Assembly (NCBI GenBank): GCA_916610825.1
Contig: OU744450.1
Coordinates: 12,711,489 to 12,775,488 of the forward strand
Direction: 5' to 3'
DNA length: 64,000 bases
Source of the DNA: Haliclystus octoradiatus
Lineage: Eukaryota > Cnidaria > Staurozoa > Stauromedusae > Haliclystidae
Shown: in pieces, positions 24,401-29,572 of the stretch
Position numbering within the stretch: the stretch's first letter is position 1
Layout: every line of letters begins with the position of its first letter
The notes under the pieces: model-generated
Told to the model about the DNA's origin: nothing
Seen by the model: the letters and a program-made list of their open reading frames with translations, nothing else
Databases searched by the model: none
Position numbers and translations under genes: made by a program

Positions 24401-26821
24401 ATCCATCCATAGATTTCACAATGGAAGTTGAACTTGATAATAAATTATCGTTCGTTGGTATTTATGGCCTTATAAATTCATCAGGAACAATTTTAACAAC
24501 AGCTCACCGAAAATCTACTAATAGGCCTACAGGTCTTTTCATAGATTTTAAAAGCCATGTGGATATGAGATACAAAACGGGTGTTTTAAAACCATGGCTA
24601 ATCGTGCCAAAAACTTTGTTCATCTGAAGAACTTTTTAATAAAGAAATTTTAATATTGAAGTCTATTTTTATCAATCTCAAATATCCAAGTTCGCTTTTA
24701 AATTCTATTTTATGTAGTTTTAATTTTAATACTGTTAATATTGATAATGTTGTAAATAATTCTGAATCTGATATACCTATATATAATATTACCTTTCAAA
24801 GATCAAAAATTAAGTAAGATAATTAAGTTAGATTTAAATCGTTTAAGTTCTAAAGTAAAAGTTGATTTTAAACCTGTTTTTAAAAGTAAAAAGATCATCG
24901 ACGATCTACGTTACCGAGAAGAAAAACCTAAACTCTTGACGCAGCAACGCGTTGTTTATCGTTTCATGTGTGATCTGTGTGAAGCAGATTATGTTGGTTT
25001 TACATGCCGACACTTACATCAACGTGTACAAGAGCATAAAAGAACATCATCAGCAAATGGTAGCCATATTTTACATCATCACTGTGAAAATACATCACCA
25101 ATCACATTGAATAACTTTAAAGTTCTTCGTCATTGCAAAAATAGACATGATTGTCTTATTTATGAAATGATGTTCATTCGCCGTTGCCAACCAACGTTGA
25201 ATCGACAAGAGGACTTGATTAGATCCACTTTGTTTTAATTTCCATTATAGTATTTTGATTTCGTTATTTTATTTATGTATGCCAGTATTTGTACAACTTT
25301 ACAACTAATATTATTTAAGGTATTTAATAATTTTCATCTCTTGAGAATTTAACTATTTTTTAAAAACGTATATAAATAAAACTTTTCTTGTAATTATATA
25401 TTAATTATCATGGCTTGAAAATGGTGGAAGTATACATCGAAACCAGAATAATGTGAATTTAATTGTTTGATCCATAACATTATTGAAATGATTTGAGAGC
25501 ATTAGCCTAGTGATAAATAAGGTAAAGCCACGGCCAAATGAAGCCAACATTTTCACAACATTTGATAAAATTTTGCATCAATGTTGTTAAAATGCTTGCA
25601 AAATGCTGGCTGGGGTGGCCAAATGAAGCCAGCATTTTCACAAGATCCGGAGTCGGAAAGAAAGTTTTAGAAGGGGAAATCATCTTCGGTTTCGCTCGAT
25701 TTATATTTATAGGCTATCTATTCAAATTATTCTCGTTCAATAATATCTTTCTGTTTGGTTGTCCTTCTTTGCTCTAGCTTTATGGGCAATTTTGAATTAA
25801 ACTTCAAGGCTACATTATAATAATCAGTCTCTGTTAAAGAGTATGAATGCCATAGGTGTGTCTTCCATCGCAGGGATATTAAAATCACTTGAAAATTTCG
25901 ATTAAACAGCAAAAACTGCTACAGTAAATGAAAAACTTCAATATTTGTAATTTTTGACTCTATGAAATGATAAATAAAGATTTTCATGGCAAGACTTCCA
26001 CGCCAAACTGTTATCACTACATGACTAACTAAAAACATTATGTAATCATTGACCATTAGTAGAGACGTTTTTTTTTCCTATTTCGAAATTTGATATGTCA
26101 AATGTTGTGAAAATGCTGGCTGGGGTGGCCAAATGAAGCCAGCATTCTCACAACATCGAAAAGAGCTGAGAGCATAAGTTCGCTTCAAAGTTTTATACTG
26201 CAAGTTCCAAACCCCCAAGCCCCAACACAGCTGTTTGAGTTTAACAAACACCTGTATGCCTAATAATGAACATATATAAACCTATCCCTATAATTATACT
26301 GAAAAATCAATACAGAAATAAACAGACTTTACGGAAATGTTCACTGTTATCAGCGAACATAGTAGCCTATTTTGGTAGTCTCTCGATTTATAAGTCAATG
26401 TTTTAACAGGGAGAAGAACCAAAATAAGAAGTCTAACCACCACCGGCACCACGTAAACCACAAAACTTATTAAAATTACATTAACAGCAGCAATTTGCGT
26501 AGGATTACTCAAATGCAACACCATCCAAAGGGATGTACAGTATTACTACATGGTATTACAGACTGTAGCATAGTCTCATCATATCGTCATAAATCAAAAC
26601 ATAGATCAAAAGTGTACAAAGAGATACAGGTTTGTATCTAGCTGAGAGCCAGCCTGCAGGCGGTGACGTTGATTCAATCAATGTATTTCAGAATATACTC
26701 AAGCTTACCTGAAACATTCCGTGTGGTAAAGCTCTCCAAAAGCAAAACATGACTCCACATTAATCCCAATAGGAGTTGAACATTGGCGACATGTAAATTG
26801 TGCACCAACAGTTGTATCCAT
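323..26821 (-). CDS. LIMK: LIM domain kinase (LIMK), 5' nine exons, 3' end outside window
   Basis: LIM kinases are Ser/Thr kinases that phosphorylate cofilin and so control actin turnover in the cytoplasm (family knowledge). Exons in transcript order are 26709-26821, 20189-20324, 5884-5993, 5055-5291, 4290-4383, 3550-3956, 2567-2726, 1329-1415 and 323-410. All phases match, giving 1432 nt or about 477 codons. LIM1 ligands are C11, C14, H33, C36, C39, C42, C59 and H62. LIM2 ligands are C71, C74, H91, C94, C97, C100, C120 and C123. A PDZ domain covers about residues 135-250, followed by a Ser-rich linker. The kinase starts near residue 403 with the glycine loop GEGFFG, then K432 in VMKQL and E448 in FLKE, the same 16-residue spacing as in vertebrate LIMK1. 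The remaining kinase exons lie left of base 1. Exon 1 opens with ATG and I saw no upstream coding exon. Vertebrate LIMK1 and LIMK2 cannot be told apart here. Confidence 0.95.
622..784. repeat. Dispersed repeat rich in TTCATGAAC, copy 1
   Basis: Within about 160 bp there are several forms of tcatgaac, gttcataa and tcatgagc in both orientations, so the segment is partly self-complementary. The same vocabulary occurs at 5385-5605 and almost nowhere else in the window. Both copies lie in LIMK introns. No terminal repeats or target duplications were found, so the family is unassigned. Confidence 0.4.
1329..1415 (-). CDS. LIMK: LIMK exon 8 (catalytic lysine and helix C)
   Basis: The 87-nt exon has acceptor gatccag and donor gtacag. 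It encodes VTHSTSGDEMVMKQLKN through SSQESFLKE. K432 in VMK is the ATP-binding lysine and E448 in FLKE is its helix-C partner, 16 residues later. Confidence 0.93.
2567..2726 (-). CDS. LIMK: LIMK exon 7 (kinase glycine loop)
   Basis: The acceptor is ttattag and the donor gtagct after AAG. It completes a Ser codon, then gives a basic linker, FRPSELALGDIIGEGFFG and QVIK (residues about 366-419). FRPSEL plus the GxGxFG loop closely matches the start of the LIMK kinase domain (FRPSDLIHGEVLGKGCFG in LIMK1, recalled). Confidence 0.93.
3550..3956 (-). CDS. LIMK: LIMK exon 6 (end of PDZ and Ser/Arg-rich linker)
   Basis: The acceptor tatttag precedes ATG TCA. The exon encodes MSELLQKKCVTEICLTLERN (final PDZ helix and strand), then a charged, Ser-rich linker with basic phosphorylation-like sites such as RRSVSN, RQNS and RSSSFSE. 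It ends GAA GTT GGG AG|gtttgt. The donor gtttgt is weak, but the phase fits the next exon. Confidence 0.9.
4290..4383 (-). CDS. LIMK: LIMK exon 5 (PDZ carboxylate half)
   Basis: The 94-nt exon has acceptor ctcttag and donor gtaagg. It encodes RTPSMKDSSPLRAGDRVLEV followed by NGIPITDKNVHQ. The motif GDRVLEVNG is typical of PDZ strands and matches GDRILEING in vertebrate LIMK (recalled). Confidence 0.93.
5055..5291 (-). CDS. LIMK: LIMK exon 4 (end of LIM2, first half of PDZ)
   Basis: The acceptor ctctag is followed by T GGT CAT TGT, which completes FCGHCYK with the last LIM2 ligands C120 and C123. The following stretch (NVYLPLGNHTIHQLKI onward) is the N-terminal part of the PDZ domain, with a polar insertion. 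The donor is gtaag at 5054-5050 and the exon ends on AG| of an Arg codon. Confidence 0.92.
5385..5605. repeat. Dispersed repeat rich in TTCATGAAC, copy 2
   Basis: It contains gttcatgagc, gatcatgaac, catgaacatt, aaattcatga and attcatgttt within 220 bp. It resembles 622-784 in composition and motif order, but I cannot align the two end to end by eye. Confidence 0.4.
5884..5993 (-). CDS. LIMK: LIMK exon 3 (LIM2 core)
   Basis: The acceptor is ttttttag and the donor gtaaga. The exon encodes MAGDVSFHPECFTCTLC and GEGDEFIF through KLF, ending TTC TG|. It supplies LIM2 ligands H91, C94, C97 and C100. The Met-Met at the exon 2/3 join could instead mean a slightly different acceptor. Intron 2 upstream spans 5994-20188 (14.2 kb) and hosts most of the transposons of this gene. 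Confidence 0.93.
6950..7810 (+). pseudogene. LINE (non-LTR retrotransposon) reverse transcriptase fragment
   Basis: The 3' part of a LINE ORF2 with stops and frameshifts, inside LIMK intron 2. Readable pieces in order are TACGVLQGDTLSPF (RT motif around QGDTLSP), LSFVDDIAIL (the catalytic F-x-DD box, both aspartates present), VGLTINTSKTKFIALG, LFK-LGAVLPSSSDDL, EHVLLYASGTWVLST, RLRFFGH-like FGHIERSK, and MSDRDLWRSLC near 7747. This order is typical of the C-terminal half of many invertebrate LINE polyproteins. The clade was not assigned. The endonuclease and 5' RT region are absent. Confidence 0.75.
8081..8259 (+). repeat. 5' LTR of the plus-strand Ty3 element
   Basis: A 179-bp repeat starting TGTTACGTAC and ending TTGTGACA, identical to 12374-12552 except gtaacctga here for gtagcctga there. 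The primer site TGGTGTCAGATG follows immediately. Confidence 0.93.
8355..9242 (+). pseudogene. gag: Ty3 gag with zinc knuckle, one in-frame stop
   Basis: Gag packages the element RNA. The frame starts at ATG 8355 (MAQYQQPAKFSF) and is interrupted by TAG at 8403, in the sequence D-stop-EDWLDDF where a Trp is expected. It is then open to TAA at 9242. The C-terminal part carries a Cys-rich segment CSQCGYQHEQDRC and then a classical knuckle CNKCKRPGHFAKMC. The downstream protease frame overlaps the last 49 bases in the -1 frame. A single TGG to TAG change explains the break, so this copy may be only recently inactive. Confidence 0.85.
9194..9487 (+). CDS. Ty3 aspartic protease frame
   Basis: The frame contains FKLDTGADVTVI, the retroviral-type aspartic protease active site (D-T-G-A), followed by LLGRN, the usual Leu-Leu-Gly near the end of the domain. 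It lies -1 relative to gag and overlaps it. The RT frame that follows lies -1 again, with both open only over about 16 bases near 9469-9485. Its own ATG at 9194 is probably not used; expression by frameshifting from gag is the family rule. Confidence 0.8.
   Translation: MDSITYNKANAKPWNINMKINMKDIEFKLDTGADVTVITESTWKSLYPKPELAAVSKHLSSPGGAVGCVGKFCNCEVYVIRGTKNNLLGRNNSLHLI
9538..12219 (+). CDS. pol: Ty3 pol: reverse transcriptase, RNase H, integrase (893 aa)
   Basis: This open frame carries RT with RICVDYKKLN, FSALDASGGYYQIPL and catalytic MDDI (D171, D172). RNase H is marked by VSADASSFGLGGVLLQ, EKEALASVWACEKF and ITDHKPL. The integrase has a zinc finger (H-x3-H in HKLHESHQG, C-x2-C in CNDC). Its catalytic triad is D607 (ACDLF), D660 (VSDNGPQF) and E696 (SNGEAER), giving D-x35-E. 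It ends with a GPY-like tail and an acidic C terminus, with no chromodomain. All catalytic residues are present. The frame opens before the ATG (from about 9469), so the true start is likely a frameshift product. Confidence 0.92.
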   Translation: MITTPVKITLKDGATPSCVTAPRRVPFPIFPEVKKELLRMEEKGIIRKVSSPSDWCSPMVPVVKKNGKVRICVDYKKLNCSVKREHFMLPNLDDVAPNLAGAKHFSALDASGGYYQIPLDEESSMLTTFITPIGRFCFNRIPMGISCAPEIFQKKMEDLLSDIDGCNAIMDDIIVYGNTEQEHNQRLDKVYDKIYKSGLKLNKEKCQINCQELKYFGHTISSDGIRPHSDRLNALFQLQAPNNISELRTIMGMLNYLTKFVPNMSSKLYPLSELLKGDKSWYWGSPQIQALIDIKEELKNLPSLVFYDPNQELMVSADASSFGLGGVLLQRCQGEFRPVAFCSRQLSKSEKRYAQIEKEALASVWACEKFAKYLIGLPSFELITDHKPLVPLMTTKNLDECPIRCQRLLMRLMRFNPNVTHVPGKDLLIADALSRNPVILPSDHETLKSDEIELFVNTIVQGWPVSHNRLEAIKTATEKDETLIEVKRYIINEWPAVQSSVKNNVKAYIKHQSELSIVKELIIYQGRIVIPSILQNDIMHKLHESHQGITKCRENAKISVWWPGIGKSITETIEACNDCQITSRNNRKELLKPTPLPSRPWQKVACDLFTHNNKSYIVFMDYYSRWIDIKLLTNTRCSTTISKFKSVFATHGIPDTVVSDNGPQFSASEFEDFAISYGFHHDPTDPYHPQSNGEAERGVAIAKKILSQADVDLALLQHRNTTHSTTGVAPAVALMGRNLQTKLPVLPSTLIPKSPVDRQMRKNDIQQKERYKKNYDSRNGARDLPVLKVNDYVRTRIGKDNKWSEKGKIIAANKSRRSYLIKFNGAIYRRNRQHLKLVPSITTDEEDHDLEVADDTNDNDVLQNNGRNGDTNGDTATRKSGRVVRPPNRFIPD
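12374..12552 (+). repeat. 3' LTR of the plus-strand Ty3 element
   Basis: 179 bp, preceded by the purine tract AAGGGAAGGGAGA and followed by the target duplication CTCAT. One substitution from the 5' LTR. Confidence 0.93.
12603..13485. other. Intron sequence with a tRNA-like remnant
   Basis: LIMK intron 2 between the two Ty3 elements. It is AT-rich with no ORF of note. Near its right end is a short (AAAT)n run (about 13339-13357) and a tRNA-like segment, listed separately. Confidence 0.5.
13395..13465 (-). repeat. tRNA-like sequence, possible SINE head
   Basis: On the minus strand a perfect B-box GGTTCAAATCC follows an A-box-like GCTCAATCGGTGGA. The flanking 7-mers ATCAAAC and GTTTGAT pair perfectly, like an acceptor stem. 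The spacing gives only about 64 nt, shorter than a functional tRNA, and the T stem is imperfect. Downstream on the same strand there is a (TTTA)n-like tail at 13357-13339, which fits a decayed tRNA-derived SINE. Too degraded to call an isotype. Confidence 0.35.
13486..13637 (-). repeat. 3' LTR of the minus-strand Ty3 element
   Basis: 152 bp, about 98% identical to 17677-17828. Differences are visible near the left end (taacgtatag against taaagtagag) and at tctccctaag against tctccccaag. Confidence 0.92.
13715..16750 (-). CDS. pol: Ty3 pol: protease, RT, RNase H, integrase (about 1011 aa)
   Basis: A single open frame on the minus strand. The order is protease (AKVDTGAGCNIM), RT (RICLDPLSLNQA, FSTLDAMSGFMQV, catalytic YIDDILIHG), RNase H (VSVDASSHGLGAVLLQDG, QIEKEMLAIQFGL, ITDHKPLLGIM) and integrase. 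The integrase has HHCC (HHGHFGISKC, CGICQ) and then STDLFEIN, ISDNGPQYGS and QSNGSAERH as D, D and E. The frame continues upstream into gag without a shift, so the listed start is simply the first start-like codon. No chromodomain. All catalytic residues are present, so this polyprotein could still be functional. Confidence 0.92.
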   Translation of the reverse strand: MGLENDKSFIAKVDTGAGCNIMPSEIHKRLLPKQTLEKCNTVLEAYGGTKLKVIGKSNILVLYQAKYRLLEFIIVLNGTATLLGYPSLRSLNIVSQPEQILTVNQPNHEIAKRYESVFVGNGKLPGVHNIKLRDNHTPTIHAARRVPFRLKDQLKQTLDTMENDKMITRVTTPTEWVKPIVVVTKPNGSLRICLDPLSLNQAIKREHYQVPTAEEIFSKIHGSTIFSTLDAMSGFMQVALDKESSFVTTFGTPFGRYQFLRLPFGICSAPEVFHRIVAEHFQDLPGVEIYIDDILIHGKDQEEHDRRLIAVLDRCKKLNLKLNRNKCNFSQTKTKYLGQIISAEGVSLDPDRVKAICSMPQPENKEDLRRLLGMVTYIAKFCPNLSQHTGTLRDLLKDQVAFTWDENHTKSFKQIKSLIISAPTLKLFNVDAHVTVSVDASSHGLGAVLLQDGQPIEYASCSLDKTQRNYAQIEKEMLAIQFGLTRFHQFVYGQATTVITDHKPLLGIMAKPISDISPRLARMRLKCLRYHFTLCFEPGINLVLADAMSRAPLSIECADYSDSEIIRICDVIVPEKKIDTSEVTKKDPTLQAVILYLQNGWPEKKALLPNAVKPFWGERNNLSYYDGILFRNSQIVIPTSLISSTLQEIHHGHFGISKCIERAKSAVYWPGYVAQITDLVSSCGICQQHRNFNAKDNFITYPIPEYPFQTVSTDLFEINSIHYLLTVDLYSKWTTVTRLNQTKSFDVITEFKKIFASYGIPEKLISDNGPQYGSQEMRDYALANNITQITSSPIYPQSNGSAERHVQNTKIHFIKMKEEGKDLQETLTALRSTPLGDGLPSPAVLLQGRNLRTGLHSITHHLKPQFWKSTDVRRILATRQGSAAWYYQNSAAHRSVLWPGQAVRHRQGKLWLPANIIKHADAPNSYIIETATGQILRRTRSHLLVDSEKYNGDKPEIYFHTPQPNNQFQEESNLRTIPVQPNNVTDHQPDMELENRKSDRTITKPSRYLQS
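16751..17641 (-). pseudogene. gag: Ty3 gag, minus strand, stop and frameshift
   Basis: Gag begins with ATG at 17641 (MALNEGGLRPPGPFEANN), loses frame near 17575, and resumes with a readable capsid (DRNNLKEVLKGFRTYYNPKR). It hits TGA at 17189 after DQIV, then stays open through CKYCGGEHLQGSC and the knuckle CHSCDKLNHFATVC into protease. The frame after the shift is the pol frame, so the parent element made one Gag-Pol polyprotein. The two lesions make this copy unable to make full Gag. Confidence 0.82.
17677..17828 (-). repeat. 5' LTR of the minus-strand Ty3 element
   Basis: 152 bp, followed on the minus strand by the primer site TGGTGTCAAGTGGG. The target duplication AGAAA lies immediately to its right. 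Confidence 0.92.
17925..19700. repeat. Degenerate tandem repeat of about 240 bp, split by the hAT element
   Basis: The segments at about 19239-19333 and 19483-19585 share agaataatac...attaatattattatta...aaactc.gaaaacagt...accaactaagaaaatgttt. The unit tag gttgcaaaag recurs at about 19434 and 19639. The sequence left of the hAT element (17925-17990) has the related ggaaaacagtaacag...atttcctaggagc. So the hAT element landed inside an older short tandem array. No coding content. Confidence 0.5.
18010..19212. mobile_element. Non-autonomous hAT-type DNA transposon (1.2 kb)
   Basis: The left end is CAGGGGCGGACCCAGGC and the reverse complement of the right end is CAGGGTCGGATGCAGCC, 17-bp imperfect inverted termini of hAT style. 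They are flanked by an 8-bp duplication, TTGGCGTC (18002-18009) and TTGGCGTT (19213-19220), matching at 7 of 8. Eight-bp duplications are the hAT hallmark. No transposase frame is visible. The interior repeats the motif gcaccagtc at several places (about 18313, 18402 and 19178). Confidence 0.75.
20189..20324 (-). CDS. LIMK: LIMK exon 2 (rest of LIM1, start of LIM2)
   Basis: The acceptor tttgtag precedes the exon and the donor gtgagt follows ATG at 20189. The 136 nt complete the split Arg codon and encode CSICRN through FCRDHY (LIM1 ligands C39, C42, C59, H62), then VCFCCN (LIM2 C71 and C74) and TGPVM. Intron 1 upstream is 6.4 kb and carries a Penelope element. Confidence 0.93.
20616..20804. 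repeat. Long hairpin (foldback MITE), 90-bp arms
   Basis: A near-perfect palindrome in LIMK intron 1 centred near 20709. The left arm starts AAAGGGTTACCACA and the right arm ends TGTGGTAACCCTTT. The arms share CATATTTACTAAAC, TTGGGAGACAC and AAAAATCAC in mirrored order with only a few mismatches. There is almost no loop. This is typical of a foldback or MITE insertion; target duplication not resolved. A minus-strand open frame across it has no homology I recognise. Confidence 0.7.
20805..22566. other. Intron 1 sequence without recognisable features
   Basis: AT-rich intronic DNA of LIMK between the hairpin and the Penelope element. I see no gene, RNA or terminal repeats here. Several TAGGCCTA-type palindromes occur in and near it. 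Confidence 0.5.
22567..25444 (+). mobile_element. Penelope-like element with direct terminal repeats (pLTRs)
   Basis: Direct repeats of about 190 bp flank a decayed RT plus GIY-YIG gene. The left copy is 22567-22758 and the right 25263-25444; both run from cgttattttatttatgtatgcc to gcttgaaaatggtgga. Penelope elements characteristically carry such pseudo-LTRs. The element lies antisense to LIMK inside its intron 1. The left repeat ends with GGTGGAAATATGCACCGAAACGTC, which keeps the stem II and GAAAC of a hammerhead ribozyme but has a degraded CUGANGA box. Confidence 0.85.
22787..25238 (+). pseudogene. Penelope RT plus GIY-YIG endonuclease, several breaks
   Basis: One ancestral frame is now split over 22787-23776, 23906-24163, 24215-24412, 24421-24627 and 24936-25238. 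In order it gives the N-terminal Penelope region (CAIEFLRLCSNVGVTPTF), the basic KPDKGNGVVIMDKDHYY motif and YLYGLPKTHKPVLQMRP. RT motifs follow: SFDVSALFTNVPLDETI, GVAMGSPLGPLLANFFM and YRYVDDTIAIV with both Asp. The C-terminal GIY-YIG nuclease reads VVYRFMCDLCEADYVGFT and then HLHQRVQEH. Stops are visible near 23774-23800, 23893, 24163 and 24410. Its close relative at 35984-38440 is open throughout, which supports the joins. Non-functional copy. Confidence 0.88.
25532..25652. repeat. Hairpin repeat unit, partial plus full copy
   Basis: ggccaaatgaagccaacattttcacaac (partial) is followed by aaaatgctggctggggtggccaaatgaagccagcattttcac. The second can fold with AAAATGCTGGCT against AGCCAGCATTTT around a 15-nt loop. 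The same unit recurs at 26099-26158. Confidence 0.6.
26099..26158. repeat. Hairpin repeat unit, full copy
   Basis: The stem ATGTTGTGAAAATGCTGGCT (26102-26121) pairs with 26137-26156 with one mismatch around the loop ggggtggccaaatga. It is almost identical to 25588-25652, including the loop. Confidence 0.65.
26709..26821 (-). CDS. LIMK: LIMK exon 1 (start codon, first half of LIM1)
   Basis: The ATG is at 26821-26819. The exon encodes MDTTVGAQFTCRQC and continues to HTECF, carrying LIM1 ligands C11, C14, H33 and C36. It ends AG|gtaagc, splitting an Arg codon after two bases. The N terminus starts almost directly at the first zinc ligand, as in LIMK1. The 5' UTR and promoter upstream (26822-27100) show no motif I can support. 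Confidence 0.93.
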
Positions 26822-28591
26822 TATGTTTACAATGATTTTTTGTTCGAATAAGGGGATTCAAAGCAAGCGGCGCTGCCGTTGTCGATGAAATTACGTTAAT
26901 TCCAGGCAGTGACGTTTTTTCACGTGTGATGTAGCCATAAATTTGTACTATCTGAAGGAAACGCGGCTTGAAAGTATCAAACTCATGTCAACTTAACGGC
27001 TTTCTATTTTTGAAAACAATCATTTCGCTAAAGTTTACATTGCTTGGGAGGTGTGATTGAGCTGAGAGCGCCGAACTGTTCTCTCATTGCAACCTAAACA
27101 AAACACAACAAAGGCCAACAAAAGCCTTTTCTTTCATCCTGCCAATAGGAGATTGACCCCATAGACTTTGATAACTCCGTTTCCCCTCTTTAAAGGAGCA
27201 ACATTGACATGCTATAAATATTTTCTTCAAAACAAGCTATAAAACAAGCTTTTCTGCAATAAAATATTATAACCTGTTACTGTATTTTGCTTATTATGTA
27301 CAACCCCGTAAAGAAATTAAGACAAGACAAAAGTTTTAGATAGGATTCCCGGGGGGTAGTAACCAAGTTTGGGAGGATGCCATAAAAATGTTTCACTGAT
27401 AGTCCCATAAAAGGATATCCAGACAGAAAGGAAATATTACCTTAAAAACATGAGGGAAAAAAATTTAAGCAAAAAAACTAAATTTAAATGACAAAAAGAT
27501 GAAAAATGTGCACTAGAAGTTAACATGTATAACTCAAACATTTTTTCTAGTAAAGCATACCGTGCTTTCGTACCTAATATTATGCCTATCACCACTGAGA
27601 GAGATTTCCAATACAGCTGTTATACGGGGACGTGCAACTATTTTTTGGGTCCATATTCCAGCTGAGAAATATACTTTTTGGGTATAAAATTTCAGATTAT
27701 TGAACCTTTTGGGTCCCATTTTGATTTTCTAGAGAATTGTGAAAAATTTAAAAAATTATCCATTTTCTCATGATTTTCTAGATTTTTGGAATTTACGTCG
27801 GCTACATTACTACAGTAGCACCGAAAAACTGAAAGTTTTGCTGGAAATGATACCCTGAATGATACCCACACTCGCCCGCCATATATAGGATTGTTGAAAC
27901 TTGAATCACATCAGCGTTATGGGCACCTCAAAGTATGAAATATGCAAGGTTTACTGCTGGCACCAGAAAACATTGCAGCAAGTAGCCCATAGTAAAAATT
28001 TGGCACACGAGCATCATTATAGCTAGATGGCAAAATGGTACCCATAAAAACAGCACATCTCCTTATAAACCCTACATGGAGGTATCCTCTTGGACTTTTT
28101 GGGTAGCATTTTCTAATTTTTATAAACATTTTGGGTAGCTTTAACAGGATTTTCGGGACCTTTCCGGTACTTCACGTTTTTACAAAGTGGCACCTCCATC
28201 AATGCTGAGCATGGAGTTATACCCATAAGGGCTTACCATGGCCAAGGTCACCAGTGTGGACAACCCCATAACTTTTGAGCAAAATTCTGTCGACAAATAC
28301 CGGATTTTCATTATATTGCCTGATTTATTCACTTTACGTTTCAGCTTTTTATTGATCTGGAAGGCTCTTGATTACGATAAACGTATAACAAATTATTGAA
28401 TTCGTTGGAAATACAGTTTGGGATAAAACGGCCTCCCTCGGTGAACGCATAACCAAATGCCCCAAATTCCGAAAATATTTAGAAGCTTCTTTGATTTTGC
28501 TCGCTACACTAGACCATTCTTCGTTTACACCCTCCCTCGAAAAAAATTTCAAAGACACCTCTCTTATTGATTTAGATGCACATGATGTATG
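26822..28591. other. LIMK upstream and intergenic DNA, no gene seen
   Basis: This includes the expected LIMK promoter and 5' UTR, but no TATA box or other site I can support. At 27188 the sequence TTTAAAGGAGCAACATTGAC resembles one end of the TTAA-flanked MITE family found at 34629 and 50770; the other end was not found. Minus-strand open frames at 27534-28558 look like chance frames in AT-rich repeat sequence. Confidence 0.45.
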
Positions 28592-28877
28592 TGTTAAGAC
28601 AAAACTAGTCTATACGTAAGTAATCCGAATCAGGCTTGATGACTATTAAATAGCAGTATAATGAGTTGAGATAAACCAACTAATCACGATAGAAATTGTA
28701 TAATAAAAAGCAATAATGTATTGTAATAATAAAATATAGGAGCGAGATCAACTCCTTTAAACATATAAGTTAGATCTCATTGTTATTTCCGATTAACATT
28801 CTCTATGTCAAATCATAAAGGATTGAGTACTAATCTTCTAAACCAATCATTGACAGATAGCTAATATTGTGATAACA
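28592..28877 (-). repeat. Candidate 3' LTR of a chromodomain retrotransposon
   Basis: On the minus strand a polypurine tract, ATGGGGGGATA (28888-28878), is followed at once by TGTTATCAC. The block ends GTCTTAACA, giving TG...CA termini over 286 bp. It lies about 200 bp past the chromodomain stop codon at 29087. No second LTR copy is in the window, so the call rests on the tract and termini alone. Confidence 0.5.
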
Positions 28878-29086
28878 TATCCCCCCATAACATAAAGTGA
28901 AGTCCCTGGAGCAATAGTTAAAATAGATATAAAAGTTAGGTGTTATAATGTAAAAACTTAAATAAATGTATTGTATATAAAAACTGTATTGTATGGTTTA
29001 AAATTAAAAGCTACAATAAAATATGTGAGATATCTGCAATAATTAAATACGGTTCAATTTGATTAATTTATATGAACGTTGCTATT

Positions 29087-29572
29087 TCAATGACGATCAG
29101 CATGAAACTGTTCCATTAATTGTTTCATTGGCACAATAGACTTCAAAGAACTAGCTGTTTCCCATGTTGAGTCACCCTCGCTGTAGCCTTTCCATTGAAT
29201 TAAATAACTGTGGCCAGGCCCTCGTTTCTTACAAGGCAATATATTTTCCACTGGAAAGTATCCTTCAGGTAATGGTTCAGATAACTTGTTCTGATCAACA
29301 ATGTCTAAAAATTCATGTTCACGCTCTACCCACTTTTCAAGAGCAGATGCATGTACTGACTGTGGTGCATAGTCATACGTTGTAGAAATCCACTCTATTA
29401 AATAGCCATCGTTTTCTCTTGCTTCGATGACCGTATAAGGTCCATCAAATATACATTGTAATTTAGTAGGTCCGATGCTTTCGTTTCCAAAAATCTTACT
29501 TAGTTTGTTAATAATAAATAAACCAACCAATTCACATATTTCGGCTCCATCATATCTAACCATTGTTAACAT
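29087..29572 (-). pseudogene. Chimeric ORF: RT fragment joined to integrase tail and chromodomain
   Basis: The first about 32 residues (RYDGAEICELVGLFIINK) belong to a divergent invertebrate reverse transcriptase. From about 29480 the frame continues without a stop into a Ty3 chromovirus integrase tail (LQCIFDGPYTVIE, a GPY/F-type motif). It then enters a chromodomain, YFPVENILPCKKRG through SYLIQWKGYSEGDSTWE. Chromodomains guide such elements to chromatin marks (family knowledge). The aromatic positions Y, W and W of the chromodomain are present. The rest of the chromovirus is absent. The fusion is probably an accident of deletion; transcription is unknown. Confidence 0.75.

Larger units (their letters stand above)
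25445..26708. other. Intron 1 remainder with a repeated short hairpin
   Basis: LIMK intron between Penelope and exon 1. It contains three copies of a stem-loop unit (25532-25570 partial, 25588-25652, 26099-26158), listed separately. Nothing else is supported. Confidence 0.5.

Noticed and set aside
27534..28558. Three minus-strand frames upstream of LIMK
   Set aside because: No shared motif, no splice signals that join them, and the DNA is AT-rich and repeat-like.
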